From Legionella steigerwaltii (GTDB lineage: Bacteria; Pseudomonadota; Gammaproteobacteria; Legionellales; Legionellaceae): 64,000 bases of DNA. The DNA lies in NCBI RefSeq assembly GCF_001468065.1, contig NZ_LNYZ01000008.1, positions 124,001 to 188,000 on the forward strand, read 5' to 3'. This document shows positions 19,136 to 27,776 of this stretch, piece after piece. The notes beneath the pieces were generated by a model, which saw only the letters and a program-made list of their open reading frames with translations, searched no databases and had not been told where the DNA came from. Made by a program: the position numbers and the translations under genes. Numbering within the stretch: the first letter of the stretch is position 1; each line of letters begins with the position of its first letter.

Positions 19136-20359
19136 ATGGACGCTTTGAATATTCATGCAATTCGTAAAGATTTCCCTGTACTCAATCAAAAAATAAATGA
19201 TTTTGATTTAATTTATTTTGATAACGCAGCAACGGCTCAAAAGCCTAAAGCAGTGATTGATGCTATGTCTCGTTATTATGAGCATGATAATTCGAACGTC
19301 CACCGTGGTGTTCATACGTTAAGTGTCAGAGCAACAGAGCATTTTGAAGCAGCTCGTTCCAAAGTAAAACGTTTTATCAATGCTAACTCTGCATGCGAGT
19401 GTATCTTTGTTCGCGGAACAACTGAAGCAATTAATTTGGTAGCGCAAAGCTTGGTTGCACCGCGTATTCTACCGGATGAAGAAATTTTAATTACTCATAT
19501 GGAACATCATTCCAATATTGTTCCTTGGCAGATGGTGTGCAAAAAAACAGGAGCAAAACTGCAAGTTGCTCCTATTTCACTTGATGGTGAAATTTTATTA
19601 GAAGAATTTGCCAAAAAATTAAATAAAAATACCAAGTTTGTTGCGATTACTCATGCTTCTAATGCCTTAGGTACGATTAATCCAGTAAAAGAAATGATTA
19701 AGATGGCCCATGAGTATGGTGCTGAAGTATTACTAGATGGTGCGCAAGCCATTCCTCATTTGCCTGTAGATGTACAAGATTTAGGGTGTGATTTTTATGC
19801 ATTCTCAGGGCATAAATTATATGGTCCTACAGGCATAGGTGTTTTATGGGGTAAAGAAGAGCTTTTGAATGCCATGTCTCCTTATCAGGGAGGGGGCGAG
19901 ATGATTAATTCCGTGAGCTTTGAGGCAACAGAATACGCGGCTCTTCCACATAAATTTGAAGCAGGCACGCCTGATATCGCAGGTGTAATTGGGTTAGGGG
20001 CTGCTATAGATTATTTAGAATCTTTGGATATGGACGCAGTTATCGCTTATGAGTCCGGGTTATTAGAATATGCAACTGCCGGGGTTCAGTCTGTAGGCGG
20101 ATTTAAGATTATTGGAACTGCTCAACAAAAAGTACCGGTTGTTTCTTTTATACATGGAACAATCCATGCTCATGATGTGGGGACTATTTTGGATAGTGAA
20201 GGCATTGCAGTACGTAGTGGCCATCATTGTGCCATGCCCTTGATGGATTTTTATAACGTTGCTGCTACGTCACGGATTTCCTTGTCATTTTATAACACCA
20301 AAGAGGAAATTGATCGGTGCATCAAAGCGTTGCACCGAGTTAGAGAGGTATTTGCATGA
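19136..20359 (+). CDS. sufS: Cysteine desulfurase SufS
   Basis: PLP enzyme that takes sulfur from L-cysteine as a persulfide and passes it to SufU and then SufB. The 407 residues carry YFDNAATAQKPKAVID at the N-terminus, the MEHHSNIVPW motif, the PLP lysine in FSGHKLYGPTGIG, and the catalytic cysteine in RSGHHCAMPLM. The group II (SufS) type is shown by this short RSGHHC loop. The stop overlaps the sufU start (ATGA). Confidence 0.97.
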   Translation: MDALNIHAIRKDFPVLNQKINDFDLIYFDNAATAQKPKAVIDAMSRYYEHDNSNVHRGVHTLSVRATEHFEAARSKVKRFINANSACECIFVRGTTEAINLVAQSLVAPRILPDEEILITHMEHHSNIVPWQMVCKKTGAKLQVAPISLDGEILLEEFAKKLNKNTKFVAITHASNALGTINPVKEMIKMAHEYGAEVLLDGAQAIPHLPVDVQDLGCDFYAFSGHKLYGPTGIGVLWGKEELLNAMSPYQGGGEMINSVSFEATEYAALPHKFEAGTPDIAGVIGLGAAIDYLESLDMDAVIAYESGLLEYATAGVQSVGGFKIIGTAQQKVPVVSFIHGTIHAHDVGTILDSEGIAVRSGHHCAMPLMDFYNVAATSRISLSFYNTKEEIDRCIKALHRVREVFA

Positions 20360-20805
20360 GTGCTGAACTGCGCGAGCTTTATCAGGAAATCATTATCGAT
20401 CATAATCGCAACCCACGCCATCATTATGAAATGAAAGATGCGACGGTTCAAGCGAATGGTTTTAATCCTTTATGCGGCGATAAATTAACTGTTTATGCCA
20501 AAATCGAAGAAGATTTGATCACTGAATTAAGTTTTTTAGGATGTGGTTGCGCCATATCCCAAGCCTCAGCCTCTTTGATGACTGACTCTATAAAAGGGAA
20601 AACCATAGAGGAAGCCCATGAAATGTTTCATCGCTTTCATCATATGTTGACGCAAAATGAAGAAAGCCAGTTACTTTATATGGACAAGTTGATGGTTCTT
20701 GCGGGCGTGAAGGCTTATCCAGCTCGAGTAAAATGTGCTACTTTGGCATGGCATACCTTGGAAGCGGCATTGAATAAAGACAGCAACATAGTCAAAACAG
20801 AATAG
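20356..20805 (+). CDS. sufU: SufU-type sulfur transfer protein
   Basis: SufU is a zinc-bound relative of IscU that takes the persulfide from SufS. The 149 residues have the ligands in NPLCGDKL (Cys, Asp), GCGCAISQAS (Cys) and VKCATLAWHTLE (Cys). Some gammaproteobacterial suf operons use SufE in this place; here SufU fills it, so the SufS-SufU pair probably works as in Gram-positive bacteria. It overlaps sufS by 4 bases. A dispersed palindrome follows the stop. Confidence 0.93.
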   Translation: MSAELRELYQEIIIDHNRNPRHHYEMKDATVQANGFNPLCGDKLTVYAKIEEDLITELSFLGCGCAISQASASLMTDSIKGKTIEEAHEMFHRFHHMLTQNEESQLLYMDKLMVLAGVKAYPARVKCATLAWHTLEAALNKDSNIVKTE

Positions 20806-20813
20806 AAAGGATT

Positions 20814-20895
20814 GTAGCCTGAGTGCAGCGAAGCGAAACCCAGGAATAATGAATAATGACCGATCCCGGGTTCCGCTTCGCTGCACCCAGGCTAC
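20814..20895. repeat. Dispersed palindromic element, copy 3 (inside the suf operon)
   Basis: Full copy with arms GTAGCCTGAGTGCAGCGAAG and CTTCGCTGCACCCAGGCTAC around CCCAGG/CCCGGG cores. It lies between sufU and sufT, on the same strand and in an otherwise tight gene series. A hairpin here could lower transcription or RNA stability downstream, separating sufT-epmA from the core suf genes. Confidence 0.85.
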
Positions 20896-20922
20896 AGTTA
20901 CCCAGAAAACGCAGGTACTTTT

Positions 20923-21258
20923 ATGTTTGGTTTTAAGAAAAAACAGGATGCAGAATTACTGAAAGAGGCCATTATTAATGCGCTTAGGGAAATTTATGAC
21001 CCTGAAATTCCTGTTAATATTTATGATTTGGGTTTAATTTATGATGTATCTGTTGATGATGAAGCCCATGTTGCCATTCAAATGACTTTAACTACTCCTG
21101 GTTGTCCTGTTGCGCAAACTTTTCCCGGAACAGTAGAACAAGCAGTCAATAAAGTTGAAGGTGTTCGTGATTGTACTGTGGAATTAGTCTGGGAACCGCC
21201 TTGGACTCAGGAGAGAATGACCGAAGCAGCACGCCTTGAGTTAGGAATTTTTTATTAA
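20923..21258 (+). CDS. sufT: SufT, MIP18/DUF59-family Fe-S maturation protein
   Basis: A 111-residue member of the DUF59 (MIP18) family that assists Fe-S protein maturation. The hallmark DPEIPVNIYDLGLIYDV is near residue 25 and LTTPGCPVAQ, with the conserved cysteine, near 65. The C-terminus (ELVWEPPWTQERMTEAARLELG) is typical of the SUF-linked version. Its place after sufU supports the SufT name. It ends one base before epmA, so those two are probably cotranscribed. Confidence 0.92.
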   Translation: MFGFKKKQDAELLKEAIINALREIYDPEIPVNIYDLGLIYDVSVDDEAHVAIQMTLTTPGCPVAQTFPGTVEQAVNKVEGVRDCTVELVWEPPWTQERMTEAARLELGIFY

Positions 21259-21259
21259 A

Positions 21260-22201
21260 ATGTGGCAACCATCAGCGCCTATTGAGCTCTTGCGCCAACG
21301 CGCGGAAATAGTAACAAAAATACGTCATTTCTTTACCGAACGTGGTTATTGGGAAGTTGAGACGCCAATTATGGCACGTTATGGTACAACCGATATTTAT
21401 CTTAGTAATATCAAAGCAATTTTTCGCGGTGAAACCTATAGTTTACAAACTTCCCCTGAATATCATATGAAACGTCTGCTCGCGGCGGGAAGTGGTTCTA
21501 TTTTTCAAATAGCACGCGTATTTCGCGACGATGAATTAGGACGTTGGCATAATCCTGAATTTACTTTATTAGAATGGTATCAACTGGGTATTGATCACCA
21601 TGCATTGATGGATGAGATGGATCTTTTTTTACAAATGGTGATGCAATCGAAACCCATGATCAGAAAAACCTATCAACAGGCTTTTCTTGAAGCGTGTGCC
21701 ATTGATCCATTAACTGCGACAATACCGCACCTTCGCCAAATATTGGTACGTTTTGATTTGGATAATGTATTACCTCCCCAGGAAGAAGATAGAGATCAAT
21801 ATCTATTTTTACTGATGAGTCATGTTGTAGAGCCTTTTCTAGGAAAAGAAAACGCGCCCGTTGCAGTGTATAATTTTCCAGCATCACAAGCTGCTTTAGC
21901 AAAAATTAATGAAGGAGTCGCAGAACGTTTTGAGGTCTATTACCATGGGGTGGAATTAGCGAATGGCTTTCATGAGTTGACGGATGCGGATGCCCAAGCA
22001 AAACGCTTTATTGAAGACCAAAAACTAAGAAGCGAAAAAGGCTTTCCCTCTGTAGAGGCAGATCACTATCTTTTGCAGGCTTTAGAGCATGGGTTGCCCT
22101 CATGCAGCGGCGTGGCTTTAGGTATTGACCGGTTATTGGCTTTAGCCTTAAAACAATCTGAGATTGCTAAAATAATTTCTTTTGATTTTGCCAGGGCGTA
22201 G
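21260..22201 (+). CDS. epmA: EF-P beta-lysyltransferase EpmA (GenX/PoxA)
   Basis: EpmA resembles the catalytic domain of class II lysyl-tRNA synthetase and attaches beta-lysine to a lysine of elongation factor P. Its 313 residues lack an anticodon-binding domain. Class II motifs are seen: VETPIMARYGTTD (motif 1), FRDDELGRWHNPEFTLLEWY (motif 2) and CSGVALGIDRLLALAL (motif 3). Start ATG 21260 lies one base after sufT. The stop TAG (22199-22201) falls within the left end of a dispersed palindrome, so insertion of that element may have set the current C-terminus (E. coli EpmA has 325 residues). Confidence 0.95.
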   Translation: MWQPSAPIELLRQRAEIVTKIRHFFTERGYWEVETPIMARYGTTDIYLSNIKAIFRGETYSLQTSPEYHMKRLLAAGSGSIFQIARVFRDDELGRWHNPEFTLLEWYQLGIDHHALMDEMDLFLQMVMQSKPMIRKTYQQAFLEACAIDPLTATIPHLRQILVRFDLDNVLPPQEEDRDQYLFLLMSHVVEPFLGKENAPVAVYNFPASQAALAKINEGVAERFEVYYHGVELANGFHELTDADAQAKRFIEDQKLRSEKGFPSVEADHYLLQALEHGLPSCSGVALGIDRLLALALKQSEIAKIISFDFARA

Positions 22202-22232
22202 CCTGGGTTCCGCTGCGCTTTGCCTAGGCTAC
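22198..22232. repeat. Dispersed palindromic element, copy 4 (supplies epmA stop)
   Basis: A minimal copy of 35 bases, with GTAGCCTGGG left end and GCCTAGGCTAC right end around TTCCGCTGCGCTT. Its first bases give the TAG of epmA. Located between convergent epmA and the gene at 22264, it may act as a bidirectional terminator. Confidence 0.75.
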
Positions 22233-22263
22233 ACTCTAAAAATGGACTCTAAGGAAAATTGGT

Positions 22264-22662
22264 TTAAACCATAGGGGGTTCAGAGCCTTTATGTTTTTCT
22301 TGCTGAAACACGATGTAATCTCTTTGTTCTTTTTCACTGAATTTGCGAAATTCATTTATTTTTGCGGTGATTCTTTCCTTAAGAATTTGTTGATACTCAG
22401 AATAATCCGCAGCAGATTTCACAAAATCTTTAGGGGTATTAAAACAATAACGTATGTAGTTTAGTTGATCTTGTGTTGCTTTTGGAAGGACAATTTTGGG
22501 ACAAAAAATGCTTTTAATAGCCAAGACAAAATCTGAGGTAATAATATTTTGTAAGTCTTGAGCAATTAAATTAAATTCTTCGCGTCGCTCCATGGGAATA
22601 CTATCCAACTCCCAATTAATCATTTCAATATAATCTGCTTTTAATTTAGTAGAAAACGGCAT
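22264..22662 (-). CDS. Hypothetical protein, helical
   Basis: Unrecognised soluble protein of about 132 residues. I choose ATG 22662 (MPFSTKLKADYIEMIN) because AGGAAGAG lies ten bases upstream; the frame extends to 22716 but without a ribosome binding site. The sequence is charged and probably mostly helical, ending in a Lys/Glu-rich stretch (EFRKFSEKEQRDYIVFQQEK). No signal peptide or catalytic motif is visible. It is followed upstream by another small minus-strand gene. Length, start signal and amino acid composition support a real gene, with unknown function. Confidence 0.6.
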   Translation of the reverse strand: MPFSTKLKADYIEMINWELDSIPMERREEFNLIAQDLQNIITSDFVLAIKSIFCPKIVLPKATQDQLNYIRYCFNTPKDFVKSAADYSEYQQILKERITAKINEFRKFSEKEQRDYIVFQQEKHKGSEPPMV

Positions 22663-22749
22663 ATTACAAATACTCTTCCTGATATTAATTGTCCGCATTA
22701 TATAAAATTTGATCACGCGATATCAATAGGATTGATTGATCTTTATCTA

Positions 22750-23160
22750 TTAAAAGTCCATTTCATAATAAGCAGGGTCTGCTTTTGTATAATGATTATT
22801 TTCTGTAGTTAATTTTATAATTAAATTTTGACAGTCTTTTTCAGAGATACAAAGTTTCAAGTGCAGGGAACATAAACCTGGTTTTATTTCATCGGCTGGT
22901 AATACGGCACATAATCCCCCCTTAGTTTTAATCACATCAGGGTTTTTGACTGAAAACAAGGGAGCGTAATTTTGACAATCTTTACTTGTTTCGACGGTAG
23001 AAGAATAAAGTGATGTTTTATTGGTATTAATTTTGATTACGGAAATTAAATCACTTTGTTTTGCGTATAAATTTTCTAATGCCAGTTGGCAATAGTCTGT
23101 TTCGGCGAAAGTAATATTGGCTACAAGAGAAAATAGTAGTGATAAGATAAATTTTGTCAT
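22750..23160 (-). CDS. Hypothetical secreted cysteine-containing protein
   Basis: A 136-residue protein with a typical signal peptide (MTKFILSLLFSLVANITFA, cleaved before ETDYC). The mature part has six cysteines (YCQLAL, KDCQNY, GLCAVL, GLCSLH, KLCISE, KDCQNL), an even number that suggests three disulfides in the periplasm or outside the cell. I know no family for it. Upstream, the 75 bases to the inverted repeat at 23236 would hold its promoter. The conserved-looking Cys pattern and signal sequence argue that it is expressed. Confidence 0.65.
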   Translation of the reverse strand: MTKFILSLLFSLVANITFAETDYCQLALENLYAKQSDLISVIKINTNKTSLYSSTVETSKDCQNYAPLFSVKNPDVIKTKGGLCAVLPADEIKPGLCSLHLKLCISEKDCQNLIIKLTTENNHYTKADPAYYEMDF

Positions 23161-23235
23161 AATGTTTGGTTTTAAGTGAGGATGCTTTAATTATATTGGA
23201 GAATTTTGCTCGTTAAATATATTTTTGTTTCGGTA

Positions 23236-23386
23236 CCCTCACCCGACGCTTTGCGTCGACCTCTCCCACAAGTGGGAGAGGTGATCATTCCTCAGTAGAA
23301 ATATTTAAGATCATTTTTATTTTGAAAATGATCAGAATCACCTCTCCCACTTGTGGGAGAGGTCGACGCAAAGCGTCGGGTGAGGG
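23236..23386. repeat. Perfect 46-bp inverted repeat beside the DUF559 gene
   Basis: Arm 23236-23281 is exactly the reverse complement of arm 23341-23386. Each arm has two palindromes of its own, GACGCTTTGCGTC and CCTCTCCCACAAGTGGGAGAGG (the arm's CTCTCCC/GGGAGAG hairpin). The 59-base centre also contains GATCATTTT/AAAATGATC. Nested symmetry like this is typical of small non-autonomous palindromic elements. Confidence 0.92.
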
Positions 23387-23403
23387 ATATTGAACATGAG
23401 TAT

Positions 23404-23727
23404 TTACTCCAATGCCTTTAATATTATCTCTAAAACCCCATCGATATGATTAAGAACATCATTATTCCACACACGCAATACAGTATAACCATAGGTTTCT
23501 AAATGTGCGGTGCGCAACTTATCATATTCCACAGCCTCCATATGTTGGCCACCATCAATTTCAATAATCAATTTTTTCTCACGACAAACAAAATCTACAA
23601 TATACTGCTCAATGACATATTCTCTTATGAATTTACATCCATTAAACCGTCTGTTTCGTAAAAAATACCACATTCGTTCTGTTGCAGGAGTACGATTTTT
23701 TCTTAGATCTCGAGCTTTCTCCTTCAT
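23404..23727 (-). CDS. DUF559 endonuclease-like protein
   Basis: A 107-residue protein of the DUF559 family, a compact restriction-endonuclease-like fold related to Vsr. Its core motifs are seen: RKNRTPATERMWYFLRN, KFIREYVIEQYIVDFVC, the acidic pair and lysine pattern in KLIIEIDGGQH, and YGYTVLRVWNNDV. The ExK-like metal centre would be formed by the Glu/Asp residues of IEQYIVDF and IIEIDGG. ATG 23727 has AAGGAAA four bases upstream. It lies between copies of the CTCTCCC repeat, suggesting it may belong to a mobile cassette. Biochemical function of the family is not established. Confidence 0.9.
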   Translation of the reverse strand: MKEKARDLRKNRTPATERMWYFLRNRRFNGCKFIREYVIEQYIVDFVCREKKLIIEIDGGQHMEAVEYDKLRTAHLETYGYTVLRVWNNDVLNHIDGVLEIILKALE

Positions 23728-23768
23728 GAATTTTCCTTGTCGATGCTCGTTATTACACCAAAAGTCCT

Positions 23769-23806
23769 CCCGACGCTTTGCGTCGACCTCTCCCGATCAT
23801 TCCTCA
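23769..23806. repeat. Third, truncated copy of the DUF559-flanking repeat
   Basis: Bases 23769-23794 repeat exactly 23242-23267 in direct orientation (CCCGACGCTTTGCGTCGACCTCTCCC in two parts: CCCGACGCTTTGCG then TCGACCTCTCCC). The next 12 bases, GATCATTCCTCA (23795-23806), are the end of radC and also occur at 23283-23294. The 15 bases that separate these parts in the first copy are missing here. Confidence 0.85.
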
Positions 23807-24483
23807 CATATCGATTTGTTTTCGGCAATGATGGAATAAACCTCGTTATCGCCAATAATTAAATGATCGAGTAAACGTGCATCAACTAATTCTAAGGCAT
23901 CCCGGATGCGTTCAGTTACAACGATATCCTGATGACTGGGATCGGATAAGCCTGAAGGGTGATTGTGGGCGAGAATCAGTGCTGCTGCATTGAGTTGAAG
24001 AACGCGTTCTATGATGGGTCTTGGATGAATCGTTGCTGTATTGATTGTACCAGAGAAGAGCTCCTCGTAAGCAATGATGCGGTGCTGATTATCAAGAAAT
24101 AACGCAGCAAAGGTTTCATTTTTACTATCGCGCAAACGTTTTTTTAAATAAGCATAGGTTTGCTTGCTGTTGGTGATTTGGGTTTCTTTTTGTAATTGGA
24201 TAAAATCACTACGTCGACACATTTCTTTGGCTGCTTGCAGCTGGGCATAACGAACTTCCCCTAAACCAGGTACTTGCTTGAAACATTGTTTATCCGCGTT
24301 AAGAATGGCTCGTAAGTCACCCAAATGTTTGAGGAGGTCAAAAGCTAATTGCACGCAGGATTTTTTACTATTACCAGAGCTGATAAAAACAGCGAGTAAC
24401 TCGGTATCTGAAAGGCTTTGTACGCCCTGGGTGAGCAGTTTTTCACGCAGGTTCAACTGCCGTGTTGATTGGACAACCGTCAT
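23797..24483 (-). CDS. radC: RadC-family JAB-domain protein
   Basis: A 228-residue RadC protein. The N-terminal helix-hairpin-helix-like part (LREKLLTQGVQSLSDTELLA, then VPGLGEVRYAQLQAAKEMCRR) is followed by the JAB/MPN metal site, with LFLDNQHRIIAYEELFSGT and the HxH-x7-SDPS motif HNHPSGLSDPSHQD. Despite the name its part in DNA repair is unproven. ATG 24483 has AGGA eight bases upstream. It is transcribed away from coaBC with 66 bases between the starts. The stop codon sits on the boundary of a repeat copy. Confidence 0.95.
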   Translation of the reverse strand: MTVVQSTRQLNLREKLLTQGVQSLSDTELLAVFISSGNSKKSCVQLAFDLLKHLGDLRAILNADKQCFKQVPGLGEVRYAQLQAAKEMCRRSDFIQLQKETQITNSKQTYAYLKKRLRDSKNETFAALFLDNQHRIIAYEELFSGTINTATIHPRPIIERVLQLNAAALILAHNHPSGLSDPSHQDIVVTERIRDALELVDARLLDHLIIGDNEVYSIIAENKSICEE

Positions 24484-24549
24484 TTTTCTATTCCTTTATT
24501 GCGAAGTTTATGCTTTGATCGATGCTATTCTTATCAAAAAAGACCAGTC

Positions 24550-25755
24550 ATGCAAGATTTTATTGGGAAAAAAGTACTTCTTGGAGTCTGCGGGGGAGTT
24601 GCTGCGTATAAATCAGCATATTTGATTCGAGAATTAACTCGAGCCGGGGCTGAAGTAAACGTAGTGATGACGCAATCAGCTCAAGAGTTTGTGAGTCCTT
24701 TGTTAATGCAAGCGTTATCAGGCAACAGCACACGTGCTGATTTATTTGATGCCCAAGCAGAACGCGCTATGGGACACATTGAATTGGCACGTTGGGCGGA
24801 TTATTTAGTTATAGCGCCTGCTTCTGCAAACATGCTTGCCAAAATGGCTCAAGGTATTGCGGATGATTTACTTTCTACTTTGTACCTTGTAGCAGAAGTC
24901 CCGGTCATTGTTTGCCCCGCTATGAATCATAGTATGTGGGAGCATCCTGCAACCCAAGCAAATTGCAAAATTTTGCGGGACAGAGGAGCAATTTTTGTTG
25001 GTCCTGAAGAAGGTTCACAAGCGTGCGGTGAGTATGGATTGGGGCGTGTAAGTGAAGTGGAACAAATTATGGGGGCATTACGTTTATACGATATACACCA
25101 GTTATTGGCGGGTAAAAAAGTACTTGTCACCGCTGGACCTACTCGTGAACCCATGGACCCAGTACGCTATATCAGCAATTACAGTTCTGGAAAAATGGGG
25201 TACGCTATGGCAGAAGCCGCTGCTATGGCAGGAGCACAAGTTACCTTAATTAGTGGACCAACTTTGTTACAGGCTTCAGTTGGAATCAAGCGAATTCAGG
25301 TTGAATCCGCACAAGAGATGCTTGATGCCGTAATGAAAGAAATTCCTACAGATGGTATATTTATAGGAACAGCTGCTGTAGCAGATTATCGGGTTGAGTC
25401 GCCTGCGTCAGAGAAAATGAAGAAAAAAAATCATGAAGAAATGACGCTTAAATTGATAAAAAATCCTGATATTCTAAGTCGTGTTGCTGATTCAGCTCGG
25501 GCTTCTTGTGTGGTTGGATTTGCTGCTGAAACCACAGATATCGTGCATTATGCTACTGAAAAGTTACAACGTAAAAAACTGGATATGATTGTGGCTAATT
25601 CAGTAGGAAAAGGACTTGGGTTTGATAGTGAAATGAATCAAGTTATTGTCATTACAAAAAACAAGCAAATCGAATTGCCCTTAACCCATAAAACACGTTT
25701 GGCAGGACAAATTATTGCAATCATTGCTGCAACTCTGCAAAATGATGCGCATTAA
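24550..25755 (+). CDS. coaBC: Bifunctional phosphopantothenoylcysteine decarboxylase/synthetase
   Basis: CoaBC (Dfp) joins cysteine to 4'-phosphopantothenate and decarboxylates the product in coenzyme A synthesis. I start at ATG 24550 ([16 protein letters not shown]), giving 401 residues (E. coli 406); the longer frame from 24469 overlaps radC. The N-terminal flavin-dependent CoaC half has GGVAAYK and [15 protein letters not shown]. The CoaB half starts near residue 190 with [17 protein letters not shown] and includes [18 protein letters not shown] and GFAAET. dut follows 17 bases later, an arrangement common in gammaproteobacteria. Confidence 0.96.
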   Translation: MQDFIGKKVLLGVCGGVAAYKSAYLIRELTRAGAEVNVVMTQSAQEFVSPLLMQALSGNSTRADLFDAQAERAMGHIELARWADYLVIAPASANMLAKMAQGIADDLLSTLYLVAEVPVIVCPAMNHSMWEHPATQANCKILRDRGAIFVGPEEGSQACGEYGLGRVSEVEQIMGALRLYDIHQLLAGKKVLVTAGPTREPMDPVRYISNYSSGKMGYAMAEAAAMAGAQVTLISGPTLLQASVGIKRIQVESAQEMLDAVMKEIPTDGIFIGTAAVADYRVESPASEKMKKKNHEEMTLKLIKNPDILSRVADSARASCVVGFAAETTDIVHYATEKLQRKKLDMIVANSVGKGLGFDSEMNQVIVITKNKQIELPLTHKTRLAGQIIAIIAATLQNDAH

Positions 25756-25772
25756 GATTAATAGGAAAAATT

Positions 25773-26231
25773 ATGACCCAAGCAATTCAATTAAAAATTC
25801 TTGATGCCCGAATAGGCGATACAATTCCATTGCCTACTTATGCGACCCATGGTGCAGCTGGATTAGACTTGCGAGTTTGTATTAATGAACCCATTCAAAT
25901 TGCACCGCAAGAAACCGTATTATTGCCTACAGGATTATCAATTTATATCGCAGATCCTAAATTGGCGGCAGTGATTTTACCCCGCTCAGGTTTGGGACAT
26001 AAAAATGGTATCGTTTTGGGTAATCTAGTGGGGTTAATTGATTCTGATTATCAAGGTGAACTTAAGATCTCTTGTTGGAATAGAGGCGTTGAGCATTTCA
26101 CAGTGAATCCAGGAGAACGCATTGCACAATTAGTTTTTGTTCCGGTTGTGCAAGCTGCCTTTGAAATCGTTGATTCATTTACCGAAACCTCCAGAGGTGA
26201 AGGTGGATTTGGCAGCTCAGGGAGACATTAA
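25773..26231 (+). CDS. dut: dUTP pyrophosphatase
   Basis: Trimeric dUTPase that converts dUTP to dUMP and keeps uracil out of DNA. The 152 residues show the conserved motifs: AAGLDLR (motif 1), [15 protein letters not shown] (motif 3 region with the substrate-contacting Ser and Asn), [11 protein letters not shown], and the glycine-rich C-terminal arm [10 protein letters not shown] that closes over the active site. ATG 25773 has ATAGGAAAAATT upstream. The stop is directly followed by the start of the phosphomannomutase gene. Confidence 0.97.
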   Translation: MTQAIQLKILDARIGDTIPLPTYATHGAAGLDLRVCINEPIQIAPQETVLLPTGLSIYIADPKLAAVILPRSGLGHKNGIVLGNLVGLIDSDYQGELKISCWNRGVEHFTVNPGERIAQLVFVPVVQAAFEIVDSFTETSRGEGGFGSSGRH

Positions 26232-27620
26232 ATGAAATATGAACAAAAACAAGTTTCTCGTTCTGTGTTTCGTGCTTACGATATCCGAGGCATAATCGAC
26301 CAAGAGTTGGATGAAAATGCCTTTTATAGTATTGGACTTGCTCTCGCATGTCATTTGCATGATTTAAAACGCCAACAAATCTTTTTGGCACGTGATGGTC
26401 GCCTCACCAGTTTTGCTATGGCTTCGGCTTTAAAGCAAGGACTTCTGGATAGCGGGATTGATGTATTTGATTTGGGTGCAGTTCCAACACCAGTTATGTA
26501 TTTTGCAATTCATACCCAAGGTCTTGATTGTGGATTGATGGTAACAGGAAGTCATAACCCAGCAAATTACAATGGGATTAAAATAGTATTGTTGGGTAAA
26601 ACCTTAATGCAAGAAGATATTGATATCTTGTATCACTTGGTTCTTGAACGGAAGCGAGTTGTTGGTCAAGGAAAAGAGACTGCACTTGATGTGTTGCCAA
26701 AATACAAGCAACGGATTGTAAGTGATATAAAGATCAAACGTCCATTAAAAGTCGTGATTGACTGTGGAAATGGCATCGCCGGACCTATTATACCGGAAGT
26801 ACTTAAGGAATTAGGTTGTGAGGTTATTGCACTTTATTGTGATGTTGATGGTCACTTTCCTAATCACCATCCTGATCCAACTATAGAAGCTAATTTAGCT
26901 GATTTAAAAGCTGCAGTGGCTTTGCATCAAGCGGACTTGGGTTTAGCTTTTGACGGAGATGCGGATCGATTAGGTTTAGTGACAAATAATGGTGAGATGA
27001 TTTGGCCCGATCGTTTAATGATGCTCTATGTTCGTGAATTATTAACGCGTCTTCCCGGAGCTACTATAGTTTTTGATGTGAAATGCTCAAGTCATTTAGA
27101 GTCTGTGATCAAAGAGTCTGGCGGGTTACCTAAAATGTGTCCCACGGGTCATTCCATCGTGAAGCACGTGATGAAAGAAGAAGGTGCGGCTTTGGCAGGT
27201 GAAATGAGTGGGCATTTGTTCTTCAAGGATCGCTGGTATGGATTTGATGATGCATTATATAGTGCTTGTCGTTTGCTCGAGATCATTAGTGCATCGAAGC
27301 TAACGATAAGTGAACAATTTGAATCAATTCCTAATAGTGTTAATACCCCTGAATTGAAAATTGCCATCGCCGATGATGAGAAGTTTCAATTTATGAAGCG
27401 CTTTAATGAAATGGCAGAGTTTCCTAAGGCACGAGTTATCTCAATTGATGGCTTACGTGTTGAATTTGATAAAGGTTGGGGCCTATTGCGTGCTTCAAAC
27501 ACCACTCCTTGTCTTGTTGCCCGTTTTGAAGCGGATGATGAAGATAATTTAGAGCAAATTCAACAATTGTTTAAGAAACAAATGCATTTATTGAATGATA
27601 AGTTGGAGTTGCCATTTTAA
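26232..27620 (+). CDS. algC: Phosphomannomutase/phosphoglucomutase (AlgC type)
   Basis: Alpha-D-phosphohexomutase that interconverts the 1- and 6-phosphates of mannose and glucose, providing sugar nucleotides for LPS and other surface sugars. Its 462 residues match Pseudomonas AlgC (463). The phosphoserine loop is TGSHNPANYNGIK, the metal loop DGDADRLG, the sugar-binding loop GEMSGHLFF, and the phosphate loop near the C-terminus is RASNTTPCLVARFEA. It starts immediately after the dut stop (TAA ATG), so coaBC-dut-algC is one unit. Confidence 0.94.
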   Translation: MKYEQKQVSRSVFRAYDIRGIIDQELDENAFYSIGLALACHLHDLKRQQIFLARDGRLTSFAMASALKQGLLDSGIDVFDLGAVPTPVMYFAIHTQGLDCGLMVTGSHNPANYNGIKIVLLGKTLMQEDIDILYHLVLERKRVVGQGKETALDVLPKYKQRIVSDIKIKRPLKVVIDCGNGIAGPIIPEVLKELGCEVIALYCDVDGHFPNHHPDPTIEANLADLKAAVALHQADLGLAFDGDADRLGLVTNNGEMIWPDRLMMLYVRELLTRLPGATIVFDVKCSSHLESVIKESGGLPKMCPTGHSIVKHVMKEEGAALAGEMSGHLFFKDRWYGFDDALYSACRLLEIISASKLTISEQFESIPNSVNTPELKIAIADDEKFQFMKRFNEMAEFPKARVISIDGLRVEFDKGWGLLRASNTTPCLVARFEADDEDNLEQIQQLFKKQMHLLNDKLELPF

Positions 27621-27621
27621 T

Positions 27622-27660
27622 GTGGGTTTAACCTGGGTGAAGAGCTGTAACCCGGGTTTA
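27622..27660. repeat. Degenerate copy of the dispersed palindrome
   Basis: GGGTTTAACCTGGGTGAAG followed by AGCTGTAACCCGGGTTTA keeps the CCTGGGTGAAG and AACCCGGGTT blocks but has lost the terminal GTAGCC/GGCTAC. It begins right after the algC stop. The remaining bases to 27776 show nothing further except the AT-rich lead into the lyase gene. Confidence 0.45.
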
Positions 27661-27776
27661 AAAGGCTTAAATTACTGTTCTAAAATAAATCATTTTATTG
27701 AAAAGTTTTATAAAAAAGAACACACTAAAAAGATAGGCCATGATGATTTTTTCATTACGATAAATGGAGTTTACGG

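Noticed and set aside
20356-20805. IscU
   Set aside because: The Cys-Asp-Cys-Cys set and the longer form with sufS next door fit SufU; the IscU LPPVK site is absent.
23236-23386. CRISPR array
   Set aside because: Only two arms in inverted orientation, no series of direct repeats with unique spacers, and no cas genes nearby.
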